A stretch of DNA of 64,000 nucleotides from RUG12461 sp045661345. GTDB lineage: Bacteria > Bacillota > Clostridia > Lachnospirales > Lachnospiraceae. Location: the NCBI GenBank assembly GCA_045661345.1, contig JAZRFM010000005.1:97015-161014 (forward strand), read 5' to 3'. The notes beneath the pieces were generated by a model that worked only from the letters and a program-made list of their open reading frames with translations, made no database searches and was not told the DNA's origin. Below are positions 42,905-51,420 of this stretch, piece by piece (the first letter of the stretch is position 1; each line of letters begins with the position of its first letter). The position numbers and the translations under genes are program-made.

Positions 42905-45544
42905 TTATCCCTGGGCGTTCAGTCTGCGTGCCAGAATACGTTCCTCCGGTATCTTCTTTTTTTTGTCATACTTCAGATTAAGCGCCTTTACCAGTTCAAT
43001 ATAGCCATTCTGCTCCTCCTGCTGCTCCTGACCCTCCGGTTCCTTGGCGGGGAAGAGCTTTTGTCGGATGAGACGGGCAAACCTTAAACAGATGTATTCC
43101 GTCGCCTTATGGACGCTGTTGAAGCCTGCACGGGCAGCAACCCGCAGCCTTAATGCCTCCTTCATCTGCTTTTTCCTCTCCTCCCGATCCTCCGGGCTGT
43201 GATAAGGATGCTGCCCTCTCTCTCCCCGTTCCCGCTGTGTCAGGGCATCCTCCGCCAGTTGATCCATGTTGAAGAAATCGTCAAACAAAGCGCTCCTGAG
43301 GTCGGAACCCCTTTTATAGCTTTGAACCCCTCCCACAATAAAGACGGCGAGCGTTGGTATCAGCAAAATAGGGAGCACCGCACTCATCGCACAAAGGCCT
43401 GCTGCCACGCCGTTGAGATCTGCTCTTTCCTTCTGCCGTTCCTTCAGCTTATCCTGCAGAATCCACATATTCGCTTCATATTTCAGCTCCCTTTGTTCTT
43501 CCTTGTTCAGCTCTGCATATTTTTTTTTGCCATTTTTGCCATTTGACAACTTCTTTGCTCGTTTCGACATGATAAACTGATAAGCATTCTTGCCGTGAGA
43601 TTTCATTTTTGCGGCTGACACCCCCTGGCAGATGGCGACGCCGGCGGTGACCAGCGCCCCTACCACGGGAACTCCCATCTCCATAACCGATGCTGTCTGT
43701 GCCAGAGGCGCCGCCTGTGCAAACTTGCTTGCGATCATCACGCCGGTGCTTGCTGCGTACATGGCAGAAAACCCGACCTCCAGGGAGCGCTGCGCAAGGT
43801 CTTCTCTGGAGTAGTTTTTCCCATTTTTCACAAGAATAATGGTACCTGTAACCGCGTAGATCAGGCTGACGATTCCCTCTGTTCCCAGTTCGAAGGAGCC
43901 CCCCAGGAGTTTCTCACTCAGAAGGTTCGGCAGGTATCCGAAGATGCTGTAGTTTTCTGCAAAGCCGTTGGCTTCCATACCCCGGTCCTCGCCCTGAGGG
44001 ATATTGATTTTTTCTTTTGGCACATGATCCTGCAGGTGGCGGAGGGATACGGCGATGCTCTTACATTTTTCACAGGCTTCGTCACGGCTTGAATAGTACT
44101 TCTCCTTGCCTTTTTCAGTTTTTTCATTATCTATCTTCTCCCAGATTTCACGTAATACTTCAAGATTTCCTCTCAGCTCCAGAAGTTTTTGCATCGCCTC
44201 TGCCGGCTCATCAATGAGGATGTCCTCCTCCTCCTCTTTCTTTTTCAGCAGCTTCTGCTCACGGTCTATCTCTGCTACGGCTTCGATCTCTTTCCGATAT
44301 TCCCTGGTTACCAGCAGCGCATCGGAAAGCTTATGGGAATAGATATACTCCCCTCCCAGTCTTTTCCAGAACTTGAATTTGGTGGCAACTATCTTGTCCG
44401 TAAATCCATCCAGCGTGGGCTTATAGGTCTGAGACGCCGCTACATCCAACATGTTGGCGTCTCTCCGCCTTTTATTCTCGATCAGATAATAGATGTGCAG
44501 TCTCTCCCGCTTTGACAGGGAAAAGAGCCTGTCAAGCATCTCCATATCTTCATTGCTTCCGGCCTTATAGTTCTTGATCAGCCAGTTGTCGATCTGCTCG
44601 ATCCCCCTTATCTGCTCCGTGCGAAGCCCTTCCCTGGAATCCGCGGGAACAACCCTTTCTTCACGCTTGTACTCTGTCTCCTTTTCCAAATGCTGATCAA
44701 TGAGTCCGTCAAAGCTCTCCTCCTTCTGTTTGGTAAGGGTACGAAGCTTTTCCCAGCCCAGGCACTCCTCATAGTCCTTGATCATCTCATTGATCAGCTT
44801 ATCCCGTTTTGTCTCATCGGAATGCGTCCTACGATACAGCTTGATCAGACGTTCACTCACGCGAAGAACCCGCAGCTTCCTGTGCAGCGTCTCTCCTCCG
44901 GGCATATATCCCATGCAGTTTTCCGCAAGACTCACACGATATTCGTGGTATGCCTTGGCCGCCTGTTTCAGACTTTTTTCGATGCTCTTCTCACTTTCCC
45001 CCAGCACGGTTTCCGCATCCTCATTGTTATAGATCTCCCGCTTATCGTCCTCGGACAAAAGAGTCTGCAGATACCACGAAGCCGTATCCCGTGCCATTTT
45101 CGCGGTGAGGTAACGAGTTGCCCCTGCATCCGTCATGAAAAACTTCTTCTTATGGGTCACGCAATAGTTGTCGGCCGCCTGAGAGAGTGCAAACATCTTC
45201 TCCAGGGCTTCCGCCGGCTCCGGGTCGTTTTTCTTTGTCACCTCGTTCATTTCCAGGAAGCTGTCCATCAGGTCTATGGCTGTGGCACTGCGCTTCTCTT
45301 TTTTCTCGCCGTTTTCTTTCCCCTCGGCAAAGGTCTTGAACCCCTTCTCCCATCCCTCCCGGAATCCCCGGACCGCATACTTCATTCCTTCGCGCAGCTG
45401 CCCCATCCGCTTTCCCGCGTCCTTCGATGTTGTCTGCATCAAAGGCTTCTTCTCAAGGTTCACGGAGTCCGTCGATAGTTCCTGTTTATTCTCTCTTTCG
45501 ATCAGCGGTTCGTATTTTTTTTCCAGATTCAGTCTTTCATCCAT
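42905..45544 (-). CDS. 879-aa protein with central hydrophobic helices, unknown; candidate cargo
   Basis: No family recognised. The first 520 residues are highly charged helices; about 535-740 contain three to five hydrophobic segments (IVSLIYAVTGTIILV, SAMYAASTGVMIA, VPVVGALVTAGVAI, LCAMSAVLPILLIPTLAVF); the C-terminus is charged again. No signal peptide. Such an internal hydrophobic block would fit membrane insertion or pore formation after delivery. I chose ATG 45544 over a TTG seven codons upstream. It follows the degenerate GGDEF gene by 17 nt. Confidence 0.7.
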   Translation of the reverse strand: MDERLNLEKKYEPLIERENKQELSTDSVNLEKKPLMQTTSKDAGKRMGQLREGMKYAVRGFREGWEKGFKTFAEGKENGEKKEKRSATAIDLMDSFLEMNEVTKKNDPEPAEALEKMFALSQAADNYCVTHKKKFFMTDAGATRYLTAKMARDTASWYLQTLLSEDDKREIYNNEDAETVLGESEKSIEKSLKQAAKAYHEYRVSLAENCMGYMPGGETLHRKLRVLRVSERLIKLYRRTHSDETKRDKLINEMIKDYEECLGWEKLRTLTKQKEESFDGLIDQHLEKETEYKREERVVPADSREGLRTEQIRGIEQIDNWLIKNYKAGSNEDMEMLDRLFSLSKRERLHIYYLIENKRRRDANMLDVAASQTYKPTLDGFTDKIVATKFKFWKRLGGEYIYSHKLSDALLVTREYRKEIEAVAEIDREQKLLKKKEEEEDILIDEPAEAMQKLLELRGNLEVLREIWEKIDNEKTEKGKEKYYSSRDEACEKCKSIAVSLRHLQDHVPKEKINIPQGEDRGMEANGFAENYSIFGYLPNLLSEKLLGGSFELGTEGIVSLIYAVTGTIILVKNGKNYSREDLAQRSLEVGFSAMYAASTGVMIASKFAQAAPLAQTASVMEMGVPVVGALVTAGVAICQGVSAAKMKSHGKNAYQFIMSKRAKKLSNGKNGKKKYAELNKEEQRELKYEANMWILQDKLKERQKERADLNGVAAGLCAMSAVLPILLIPTLAVFIVGGVQSYKRGSDLRSALFDDFFNMDQLAEDALTQRERGERGQHPYHSPEDREERKKQMKEALRLRVAARAGFNSVHKATEYICLRFARLIRQKLFPAKEPEGQEQQEEQNGYIELVKALNLKYDKKKKIPEERILARRLNAQG

Positions 45545-45561
45545 CCTGCATCCCTTCCCTT

Positions 45562-46632
45562 TCAAAAGGATTGGGAAATACTCATGGAAAGTGCCCGGTC
45601 CATGAATACTTCCGAGGTCTCTGTCTTTTTCTTCAAGGTACAGTCTGAGCGAGCTTCAGACGCCTGCCTCACATCCTCCATCACCATCCGGAGAGGTCCC
45701 CTGTCAATCACATTCGTCAGCACCACCACCTCCCGGTCATTCCGGAGAATCGGCTCGCAGTCCCTGGGCAGCTGTTTTTTCAGCGTATCCGAAAACGCCC
45801 TCCTGTCCTCTGTCGGATCCATGACAAAGACCATGGCGCCGGAGGGCGCGTACCTTTTTTTGCCTGCCAGTCCCTTCAGGTAGCCCACAAAATCCATATT
45901 GTAAAGTCCCGTTTCCGGATCCAGATAGCGTTCTTCATCGCAAATGGAGGAATAAAGCAGCAGGAGGCCGAGGGTGGAGCCCAGGGCCGAAAAGCCCAGG
46001 TTAAAGATATCATCCAGAAGCCACCCTGCTGCCACCGGGATAAAAAATACCCAGGGATTGAAAAACCGAAGGTAGCCGTTTTGTTTTTTGTATTCCCTGA
46101 GAAGCCACAGGGCAATCAGAAAATAGAAGATCCGGATGACAAAAAATGCAAGGATGGCCCCCAGGGCAAACCGGAAACCATGCACGGAAGTCAGGGCCAT
46201 GGGAATCGCGATCCCCGTCACCACCGCACCGATAATCAAAGGCACAAACCCCACCCAGAACTTCCGCCGGATAAAGGCCTTGTCCTCAAAAAGGAACCAG
46301 CTCAGAAACGTGATCCACATACAAAGGAAGACGGTACTCAGGAAAATGTCGAGCAGAGTCCCACTGACTGCTATCAGATACCAGCCTGTCTGGTCCGTGG
46401 AAGCCCAATTCCCGTAATTCTCCGCGGTTAGCCCTCCTATCTGAAGAATTGCAAAGGATCGCAGCAGATGAAGGATCGACAGCAAAAGCGCCATCCAGGA
46501 AAGAATCCTGAAATAATGCTTGACGGAACCCTTCTGCGCTGACATTTTTCTGATCCGGATCATCTGACAGATCATCAGGATCACCGCCGCCAGATCTGCC
46601 ACGTTGGAAATAATCACCTCACCGATTGTCAT
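45562..46632 (-). CDS. Multi-TM protein with degenerate GGDEF domain
   Basis: This 356-aa protein has about seven TM segments (residues 8-230), then a short C-terminal domain that opens with the GGDEF-type LDPETGLYN motif. The GGDEF active site itself is replaced by RNDREVV and the domain is short (about 115 aa), so it cannot be a normal cyclase. It may sense a ligand or partner at the membrane. GGGAG precedes the ATG. It is the fourth gene of the operon. Confidence 0.75.
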   Translation of the reverse strand: MTIGEVIISNVADLAAVILMICQMIRIRKMSAQKGSVKHYFRILSWMALLLSILHLLRSFAILQIGGLTAENYGNWASTDQTGWYLIAVSGTLLDIFLSTVFLCMWITFLSWFLFEDKAFIRRKFWVGFVPLIIGAVVTGIAIPMALTSVHGFRFALGAILAFFVIRIFYFLIALWLLREYKKQNGYLRFFNPWVFFIPVAAGWLLDDIFNLGFSALGSTLGLLLLYSSICDEERYLDPETGLYNMDFVGYLKGLAGKKRYAPSGAMVFVMDPTEDRRAFSDTLKKQLPRDCEPILRNDREVVVLTNVIDRGPLRMVMEDVRQASEARSDCTLKKKTETSEVFMDRALSMSISQSF

Positions 46633-46655
46633 ATGAACACTCCCATTTCTTCTTT

Positions 46656-47507
46656 CTAAACATTTTCCTCTCTGGTCCCAAAAAAAAGCTCTTCTCCCGA
46701 CTTGTTCGGCAAAAGCTTTCCCGCAAGGGCTCTGGTGCCGTCGTCTTTCCTGATGACCAGAACATTGGTCTCAGGGGGGTACAGCTCCACGGCTTTTTGA
46801 ATGGCATAATGAAGCAGTAAAAGAAGATTCTTTTTGAACTCCGGACCGTAGGCAAACAGCAATGCGGGAATCAGCGTCCCCGACGGCGTCCGTCGCACCA
46901 GAAACAGCCCCGGTATCTTTTCCCCCGATCGGATACAGGAGGAAATCTCCGCATCGAACCAACTCTTGGGGAGATAGGCAATATCGTCCATCACGCCCTT
47001 ATGACCCTTGAACAGAATCGCCTTCACGGCGTCTCTGAACTGCTGAAGGGTCAGATTCCCAATACTGCTTACATAGCCCGGCAGCTTTTTCTTTGCGGCA
47101 AGCCCGAGAGCCGTAATCTCTCCCAGCGTCACGCACAGGGCTTCCCCCTGCTTTTTCTCCATGGAAAACCCGGATTCGGCAAACATTTTTGCGCTTGCTT
47201 CCTCTTTCAGAAGGTAGCTGCTCCTTGTGATCTCTTCCTCCTCCAGGGTATTTTCTGTGTAATACTCTCTGAGAAGGTTAAACATCTCCTGCTTTTCATT
47301 TTTTGAAAAGCAGATCCTGCCTTCGATGTCAGTGTCGTTGTCCGCGTTCAGGAGTTCATAGACCCATACGCCCAGGGGGAGACTGGCATCATCCACCACA
47401 CCGATCCCGCCATAGTAAACCCGCTTCAAATCCTCTGCGAGATCCTCCCCCAGAAGGGGGAGAAAGCTCTCCATGTTTTCCTCTGTAAGCTGAACTACTT
47501 TCATCAT
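46656..47507 (-). CDS. GNAT-like protein, degenerate
   Basis: About 283 aa. Layout and length resemble the GNAT protein encoded just upstream: an N-terminal acetyltransferase-like half and a second half ending in strand-helix pairs (LLLLLHYAIQKAVELYP). The acetyl-CoA loop (R/Q-x-x-G-x-G/A) is missing, so activity is doubtful. Start taken at ATG 47507 (MMKVVQLTEEN); a TTG frame extends five codons further. It lies 15 nt after the upstream stop. Confidence 0.65.
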   Translation of the reverse strand: MMKVVQLTEENMESFLPLLGEDLAEDLKRVYYGGIGVVDDASLPLGVWVYELLNADNDTDIEGRICFSKNEKQEMFNLLREYYTENTLEEEEITRSSYLLKEEASAKMFAESGFSMEKKQGEALCVTLGEITALGLAAKKKLPGYVSSIGNLTLQQFRDAVKAILFKGHKGVMDDIAYLPKSWFDAEISSCIRSGEKIPGLFLVRRTPSGTLIPALLFAYGPEFKKNLLLLLHYAIQKAVELYPPETNVLVIRKDDGTRALAGKLLPNKSGEELFFGTREENV

Positions 47508-47522
47508 ACCACGCGCTTTCAA

Positions 47523-48353
47523 TCAGGAGTACGAAAGCTCCGCCTCATAGACCGGCACCTTCTCGGCCCGGGGAAACAGGAAGGCTCCCAGCTGCGCCAC
47601 ACTTTCATTCATCGCCTCAAAGATCAGGGATGCCTCCGGGAAACGTTCCTGCACCACCTTCGCGCAGCTTTTGAAGAGGGTGTAAAGCCCCTCCTGATCC
47701 GTGCTGTAGAGCCACGCAATCTCCAGATCCCCTTCCTCCTTCCGGATCAGGATCAGATTTGTCAGCACTTTCTCCTGATAAATACATTTACAAAGCTCCG
47801 GCACACAGGATTCCAAAAAAAGGTCCCAATCCTCCACACGGAGCTCCAGCTCCTCCCTTCCGGCTTCCAGTGCGGTTTTCCTTGCCTCCTCACTCTGGTC
47901 AAAGAAGTCCCTCACCTCTACCGTCTCCGAGCCGGGAGGAACCCGTCTTGCCACCGCCCGGAGTCTGGGGGGAGAAATGATAATCCGGTCATGAGAGAAG
48001 GAAACCTCCGAATCGGGAAGGGAAAGAAAGAACCTGTGAAGGGACAGGTCTCCCTCCCTCAGAGGAAACCTTGCCACAATCGGACAAACCTCCAGCGTCT
48101 CCGCGATAAAACGGCGGAAAAAGTCCATCAGCGCGGTAGCCACCCCCTGCCTCCTGACCGTCGGATCAACATACAGCCAGTCAATGCAGATCTCATCCCC
48201 GTCCAGAAACGCGGAAAAAGCACCGAGAACCGCACCATCCTCCCGGTATGCGCCGATGGAGATCCGGTTTTCCCCTTCCCTGATCTCCTTTGGAAACACG
48301 CTCTCAAATTCTTCTCTGTTCTGTCCCTTCAGAAGAAGAAAACCTGGTTCCAT
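47523..48353 (-). CDS. GNAT-family N-acetyltransferase, double-domain
   Basis: This 276-aa protein has a first GNAT domain (about 1-145) with the acetyl-CoA signature DWLYVDPTVRRQGVATALM and a second, GNAT-like half without it. It may acetylate a protein or small molecule; no substrate is apparent. It starts 13 nt after the 959-aa gene. Acetylation of neighbouring large proteins is one possibility. Confidence 0.82.
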   Translation of the reverse strand: MEPGFLLLKGQNREEFESVFPKEIREGENRISIGAYREDGAVLGAFSAFLDGDEICIDWLYVDPTVRRQGVATALMDFFRRFIAETLEVCPIVARFPLREGDLSLHRFFLSLPDSEVSFSHDRIIISPPRLRAVARRVPPGSETVEVRDFFDQSEEARKTALEAGREELELRVEDWDLFLESCVPELCKCIYQEKVLTNLILIRKEEGDLEIAWLYSTDQEGLYTLFKSCAKVVQERFPEASLIFEAMNESVAQLGAFLFPRAEKVPVYEAELSYS

Positions 48354-48366
48354 ACCCTGATGCTCC

Positions 48367-51246
48367 CTACTGATTCACCACCTGCTTTTCCTGTTGCAGG
48401 CTGTCATACAGGATTTTATAATTCTCCACCATATCCTTCTCATTTTCATCAAAGTCCCGGCGGCTAGTGGCATTATCATACCTGGTATCCACAGTTGCCT
48501 CACTCTCTGGCCCGTTCCCATAAGTGATTCGATAGTATTTCCTGTAAAACATCGGGAGATAAGCCGCAATCCGGGTACTTAATTCCGCAATCCGCTTATA
48601 CTGCGGATGCTCTTTCCAGTAGTCGTCCATATGCTTTGCTAATTGAGGGGTTGCCTCCCCGATATTGTCGATCCCCAGATTCCTTCGCATGAGTTCATTG
48701 AAGGTGATCGTATGATTCTCTATCTGATCCCGCAGCCACTCAACGAGATGCGCCGGTTCCGGCATGGTAATCCCCCCGAAGCACTCCTCCAGCTCCTGAT
48801 CCAGAATCTTACAGATCTTCTTTTCATCCTTATCAACCCAGGCCGTGATCCACGCCTGATTCATCTCCTCGATTTCCCGGTCGTTTTCCGTGGCGGGATT
48901 TCCCTTTTGATCGGTCATGTACATATGCAGACCGATGCTTAAGTTTCTGGCCGGATCAAGGCGCCAGCCAGGCTCTTTCTCCCTCTCCTCATTGATACTC
49001 TGCAGCTGCTTCTGGTGGTGTAGAATCGTTGCTCCGTCTATTTTGATCACCTTCAGAATCCGATAGTCCATTTCGTTAAATTTCGGATTCTTTTCTTTCA
49101 TGGCCGGCAGCTCCGAAAAAGCATTCTGATAATTCACCTTGTAAGCATCCGCCCTCTCCTTAAGAAGTTCCTGAAACTTCACTCTGTATGTTGCCTGCTT
49201 GTCCTCGGTGATAGGTTCCGTTTTGTTCAGATAACTCTGAGAAATGGCAAACTTCGCCCCGATGCCAAAATGCACAAGCTCCCGCAGCGACGGATAGATC
49301 ATATTGTAGCACGCCTTAAACTCCGGGTGGTTTTCCACATATTCCTGTGCTGTTTCATTGCTGACCAACAGCTCGGAAACGCCCTTCAGCCTCATCCACA
49401 ACTCCTGGAGCCCGTCGGGATCCTCCTCCAGCTTCCTTTCCATCCATTCCGCAAACTGATCCCCCGGGGGAAGCTCCAGATCCCGGAATATGCTGTCAAA
49501 TTCCTGCCGGATCATGGCATCCTGCGCCTCACCATCCCCCTCTGTAAAGGCTTTGATCCAAGCTTTATTATGAGCAAGGTTTTTTTGATCTGTTCCGGTA
49601 AGCGGTTTTCCTTCTTTGTCACGATGAACCCTGTGCAAGCCAGCCCAAAGGCTCACTCCGCCATCAATCTCGTCCCCGTTCTGTCTCATTAATCGCCTGG
49701 ACAGTACAGGATACATGATCATGAATTCTGCCTTCCCGGCGTTCAGTTCTCTCAGGATCTGCCGCTGCTGCTCCGTAAAGGAAGGATTGATCCCCCGAAG
49801 ATGTTCAAGCGCTTCCTGCCGTTCATACAGGGTCTCTGTTTTCTTCTCCTCTCCGCGATGATTCTCCTTTTTTTTCTCTTCCTCCTCCAGCATGGAATTG
49901 TATGCTTTCGTCAGCGCAGACATAAAAGCTCTATCTTCCTTTTTTTCTGCCTGCTGCTCCGGTTTTAGAAACCGTGCTTCCTCCGGATCAATATGACGTT
50001 CCCGCATTCTATGCAGTAAACGCCCGGAAAAAGCATCAATCACTTCGCGTCTGGCCTTGAAATAGGGATGCCCCTCCTCGTAGCTTTTCAGGATGGGATC
50101 GTCTTTTCCCTCTGTGCGAAAATATTTCGGAGCCAGTATAAACATTTCATAGTACTGTACCGGATGCTTCCGAAATAGCGCCAGAGGGTCTTCGCTCTCC
50201 AGTTCCTCGGGGGAGGGAAAAGGGTATTGCTCCACTCTGAGAATGAGATCCCGGGTCGCCTTCTCCAGCAGCTTCTGATCCTTTTTTTCCTTTGCCGCCC
50301 GATAGGTCTCATTCCAGTCCTGCTTCCTCTTTTCCGCAACATTGATCGGCTGCCCGTTACGATCCAGCCGTACCATGTGGCAGGGATAGTCCATATTCTT
50401 TTGTTTTTTCAGCGCTTCCAGCTGCATCAGAAGCTTCACATCCTCTTTTTCGATCCGGATGTCGGGATTTTTGGGAGACTCCTGTCGCTGTCTCTGTTTC
50501 ACCGCTGTGTCCGTAATCCCCTGCTCTTTCTGCCAGGTTTCCTCCGCAGAAGGAAACACTCTTTTCATTCCATTTCTTGCCTGTTTCAGTTCCTCTTCCA
50601 GCGCATGGACTTTTTTTTGCAAAAGCCTGCCGGAGTCCTCATCACACTCCCTTTTTGCCTGATCCCACAGACGCTCCGCCTGCTCACTTAAGATGGTGAG
50701 GCAGGATATCCTTGCCTTGCATTTCAGATAGGATTCATGCCGGCCGTTATGGGATTTTGCCTCCGCAGCTTTCATCATGCCCTTCATGCGAAGCCGCATG
50801 ATTTTCTCCCGCTCCTGAAAGAGAGTCCCGGGAGGCATCCCCCTTTGTTTTTTGTTCAGCCCTTTGGTCAGATCCGCTGCTTTTTGGAAGCTGTCAGAGG
50901 CTTCTCCTGCACATTTCCGGCGTTTATATGCGCTGTGATTGTTGTATTCTGCTGCCAGCTCCCCTGCAGAAAGACCATATTGCCCGTCTTTATCCTCACT
51001 GAGTCTTTTGTAACGGACACTCTTGGCCATCAGAGCCTGCGTATCCGTGAAATAGTAGGCGGTGCGTTCCTCCCAGGTGGTCTCTGCCATCCGCCGGTTC
51101 ATCTTTTCCGTCAGCTGGTCAACATCGTAGGGTATTTGCTTTTGCGGGCTGTCATAGTCCGGAAGCTGCGTTAACTCCTGTTTCGCATAATAGAAATCCT
51201 TCTCCTCAGCTCTGGTTTTTTCTACATAATCCTCGAACTGTGCCAT
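48367..51246 (-). CDS. 959-aa charged helical protein, unknown; first gene of six-gene operon
   Basis: No family recognised. It is a very hydrophilic, helix-rich protein with no signal peptide or TM. About residues 1-330 have coiled-coil character (EEELKQARNGMKR and similar). Two internal regions look like repeats of one another: QQRQILRELNAGKAEFMIM...LWAGLHRVHRDKEGKPLTGTD and NEMDYRILKVIKID...LSIGLHMYMTDQKGNPATEND, each followed by a helix with NKAWIKAF or NQAWITAW, then LELPPGDQFAEWM or ITMPEPAHLVEWL. AAAGGAG precedes the ATG, and the promoter at 51361-51389 precedes the operon. Confidence 0.7.
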   Translation of the reverse strand: MAQFEDYVEKTRAEEKDFYYAKQELTQLPDYDSPQKQIPYDVDQLTEKMNRRMAETTWEERTAYYFTDTQALMAKSVRYKRLSEDKDGQYGLSAGELAAEYNNHSAYKRRKCAGEASDSFQKAADLTKGLNKKQRGMPPGTLFQEREKIMRLRMKGMMKAAEAKSHNGRHESYLKCKARISCLTILSEQAERLWDQAKRECDEDSGRLLQKKVHALEEELKQARNGMKRVFPSAEETWQKEQGITDTAVKQRQRQESPKNPDIRIEKEDVKLLMQLEALKKQKNMDYPCHMVRLDRNGQPINVAEKRKQDWNETYRAAKEKKDQKLLEKATRDLILRVEQYPFPSPEELESEDPLALFRKHPVQYYEMFILAPKYFRTEGKDDPILKSYEEGHPYFKARREVIDAFSGRLLHRMRERHIDPEEARFLKPEQQAEKKEDRAFMSALTKAYNSMLEEEEKKKENHRGEEKKTETLYERQEALEHLRGINPSFTEQQRQILRELNAGKAEFMIMYPVLSRRLMRQNGDEIDGGVSLWAGLHRVHRDKEGKPLTGTDQKNLAHNKAWIKAFTEGDGEAQDAMIRQEFDSIFRDLELPPGDQFAEWMERKLEEDPDGLQELWMRLKGVSELLVSNETAQEYVENHPEFKACYNMIYPSLRELVHFGIGAKFAISQSYLNKTEPITEDKQATYRVKFQELLKERADAYKVNYQNAFSELPAMKEKNPKFNEMDYRILKVIKIDGATILHHQKQLQSINEEREKEPGWRLDPARNLSIGLHMYMTDQKGNPATENDREIEEMNQAWITAWVDKDEKKICKILDQELEECFGGITMPEPAHLVEWLRDQIENHTITFNELMRRNLGIDNIGEATPQLAKHMDDYWKEHPQYKRIAELSTRIAAYLPMFYRKYYRITYGNGPESEATVDTRYDNATSRRDFDENEKDMVENYKILYDSLQQEKQVVNQ

Positions 51247-51360
51247 CGTCTGCTCCTTTCCCTGTCCTGGTGTACTTTCAGCCTGTTCCCCCTCTTATCT
51301 ATAAACGGCTGTTTATACCTGACTGAATCCGTTCTGACCCGAACGGTATCCGTCTATTCT

Positions 51361-51389
51361 TTTATACGAAGAAAGCTGCTTCCTGGCAA
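51361..51389 (-). promoter_or_regulatory. Promoter B, shared motif (TTGCCA-17-TATAAA with TTCG before -10)
   Basis: On the minus strand: TTGCCA (51389-51384), a 17-bp spacer ending CTTCG, TATAAA (51366-51361). It lies about 115 nt before the 959-aa gene. The -35, spacing and TTCG element match the promoters at 13533 and 61314. Confidence 0.68.
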
Positions 51390-51420
51390 AGGATTCTGCC
51401 GGGATCCGGTGTGTCCCGAT

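Noticed and set aside
42905..51246. Six-gene operon as a prophage or integrated element
   Set aside because: No integrase, transposase, attachment repeats or phage structural genes at either end; only its unusual content supports transfer.
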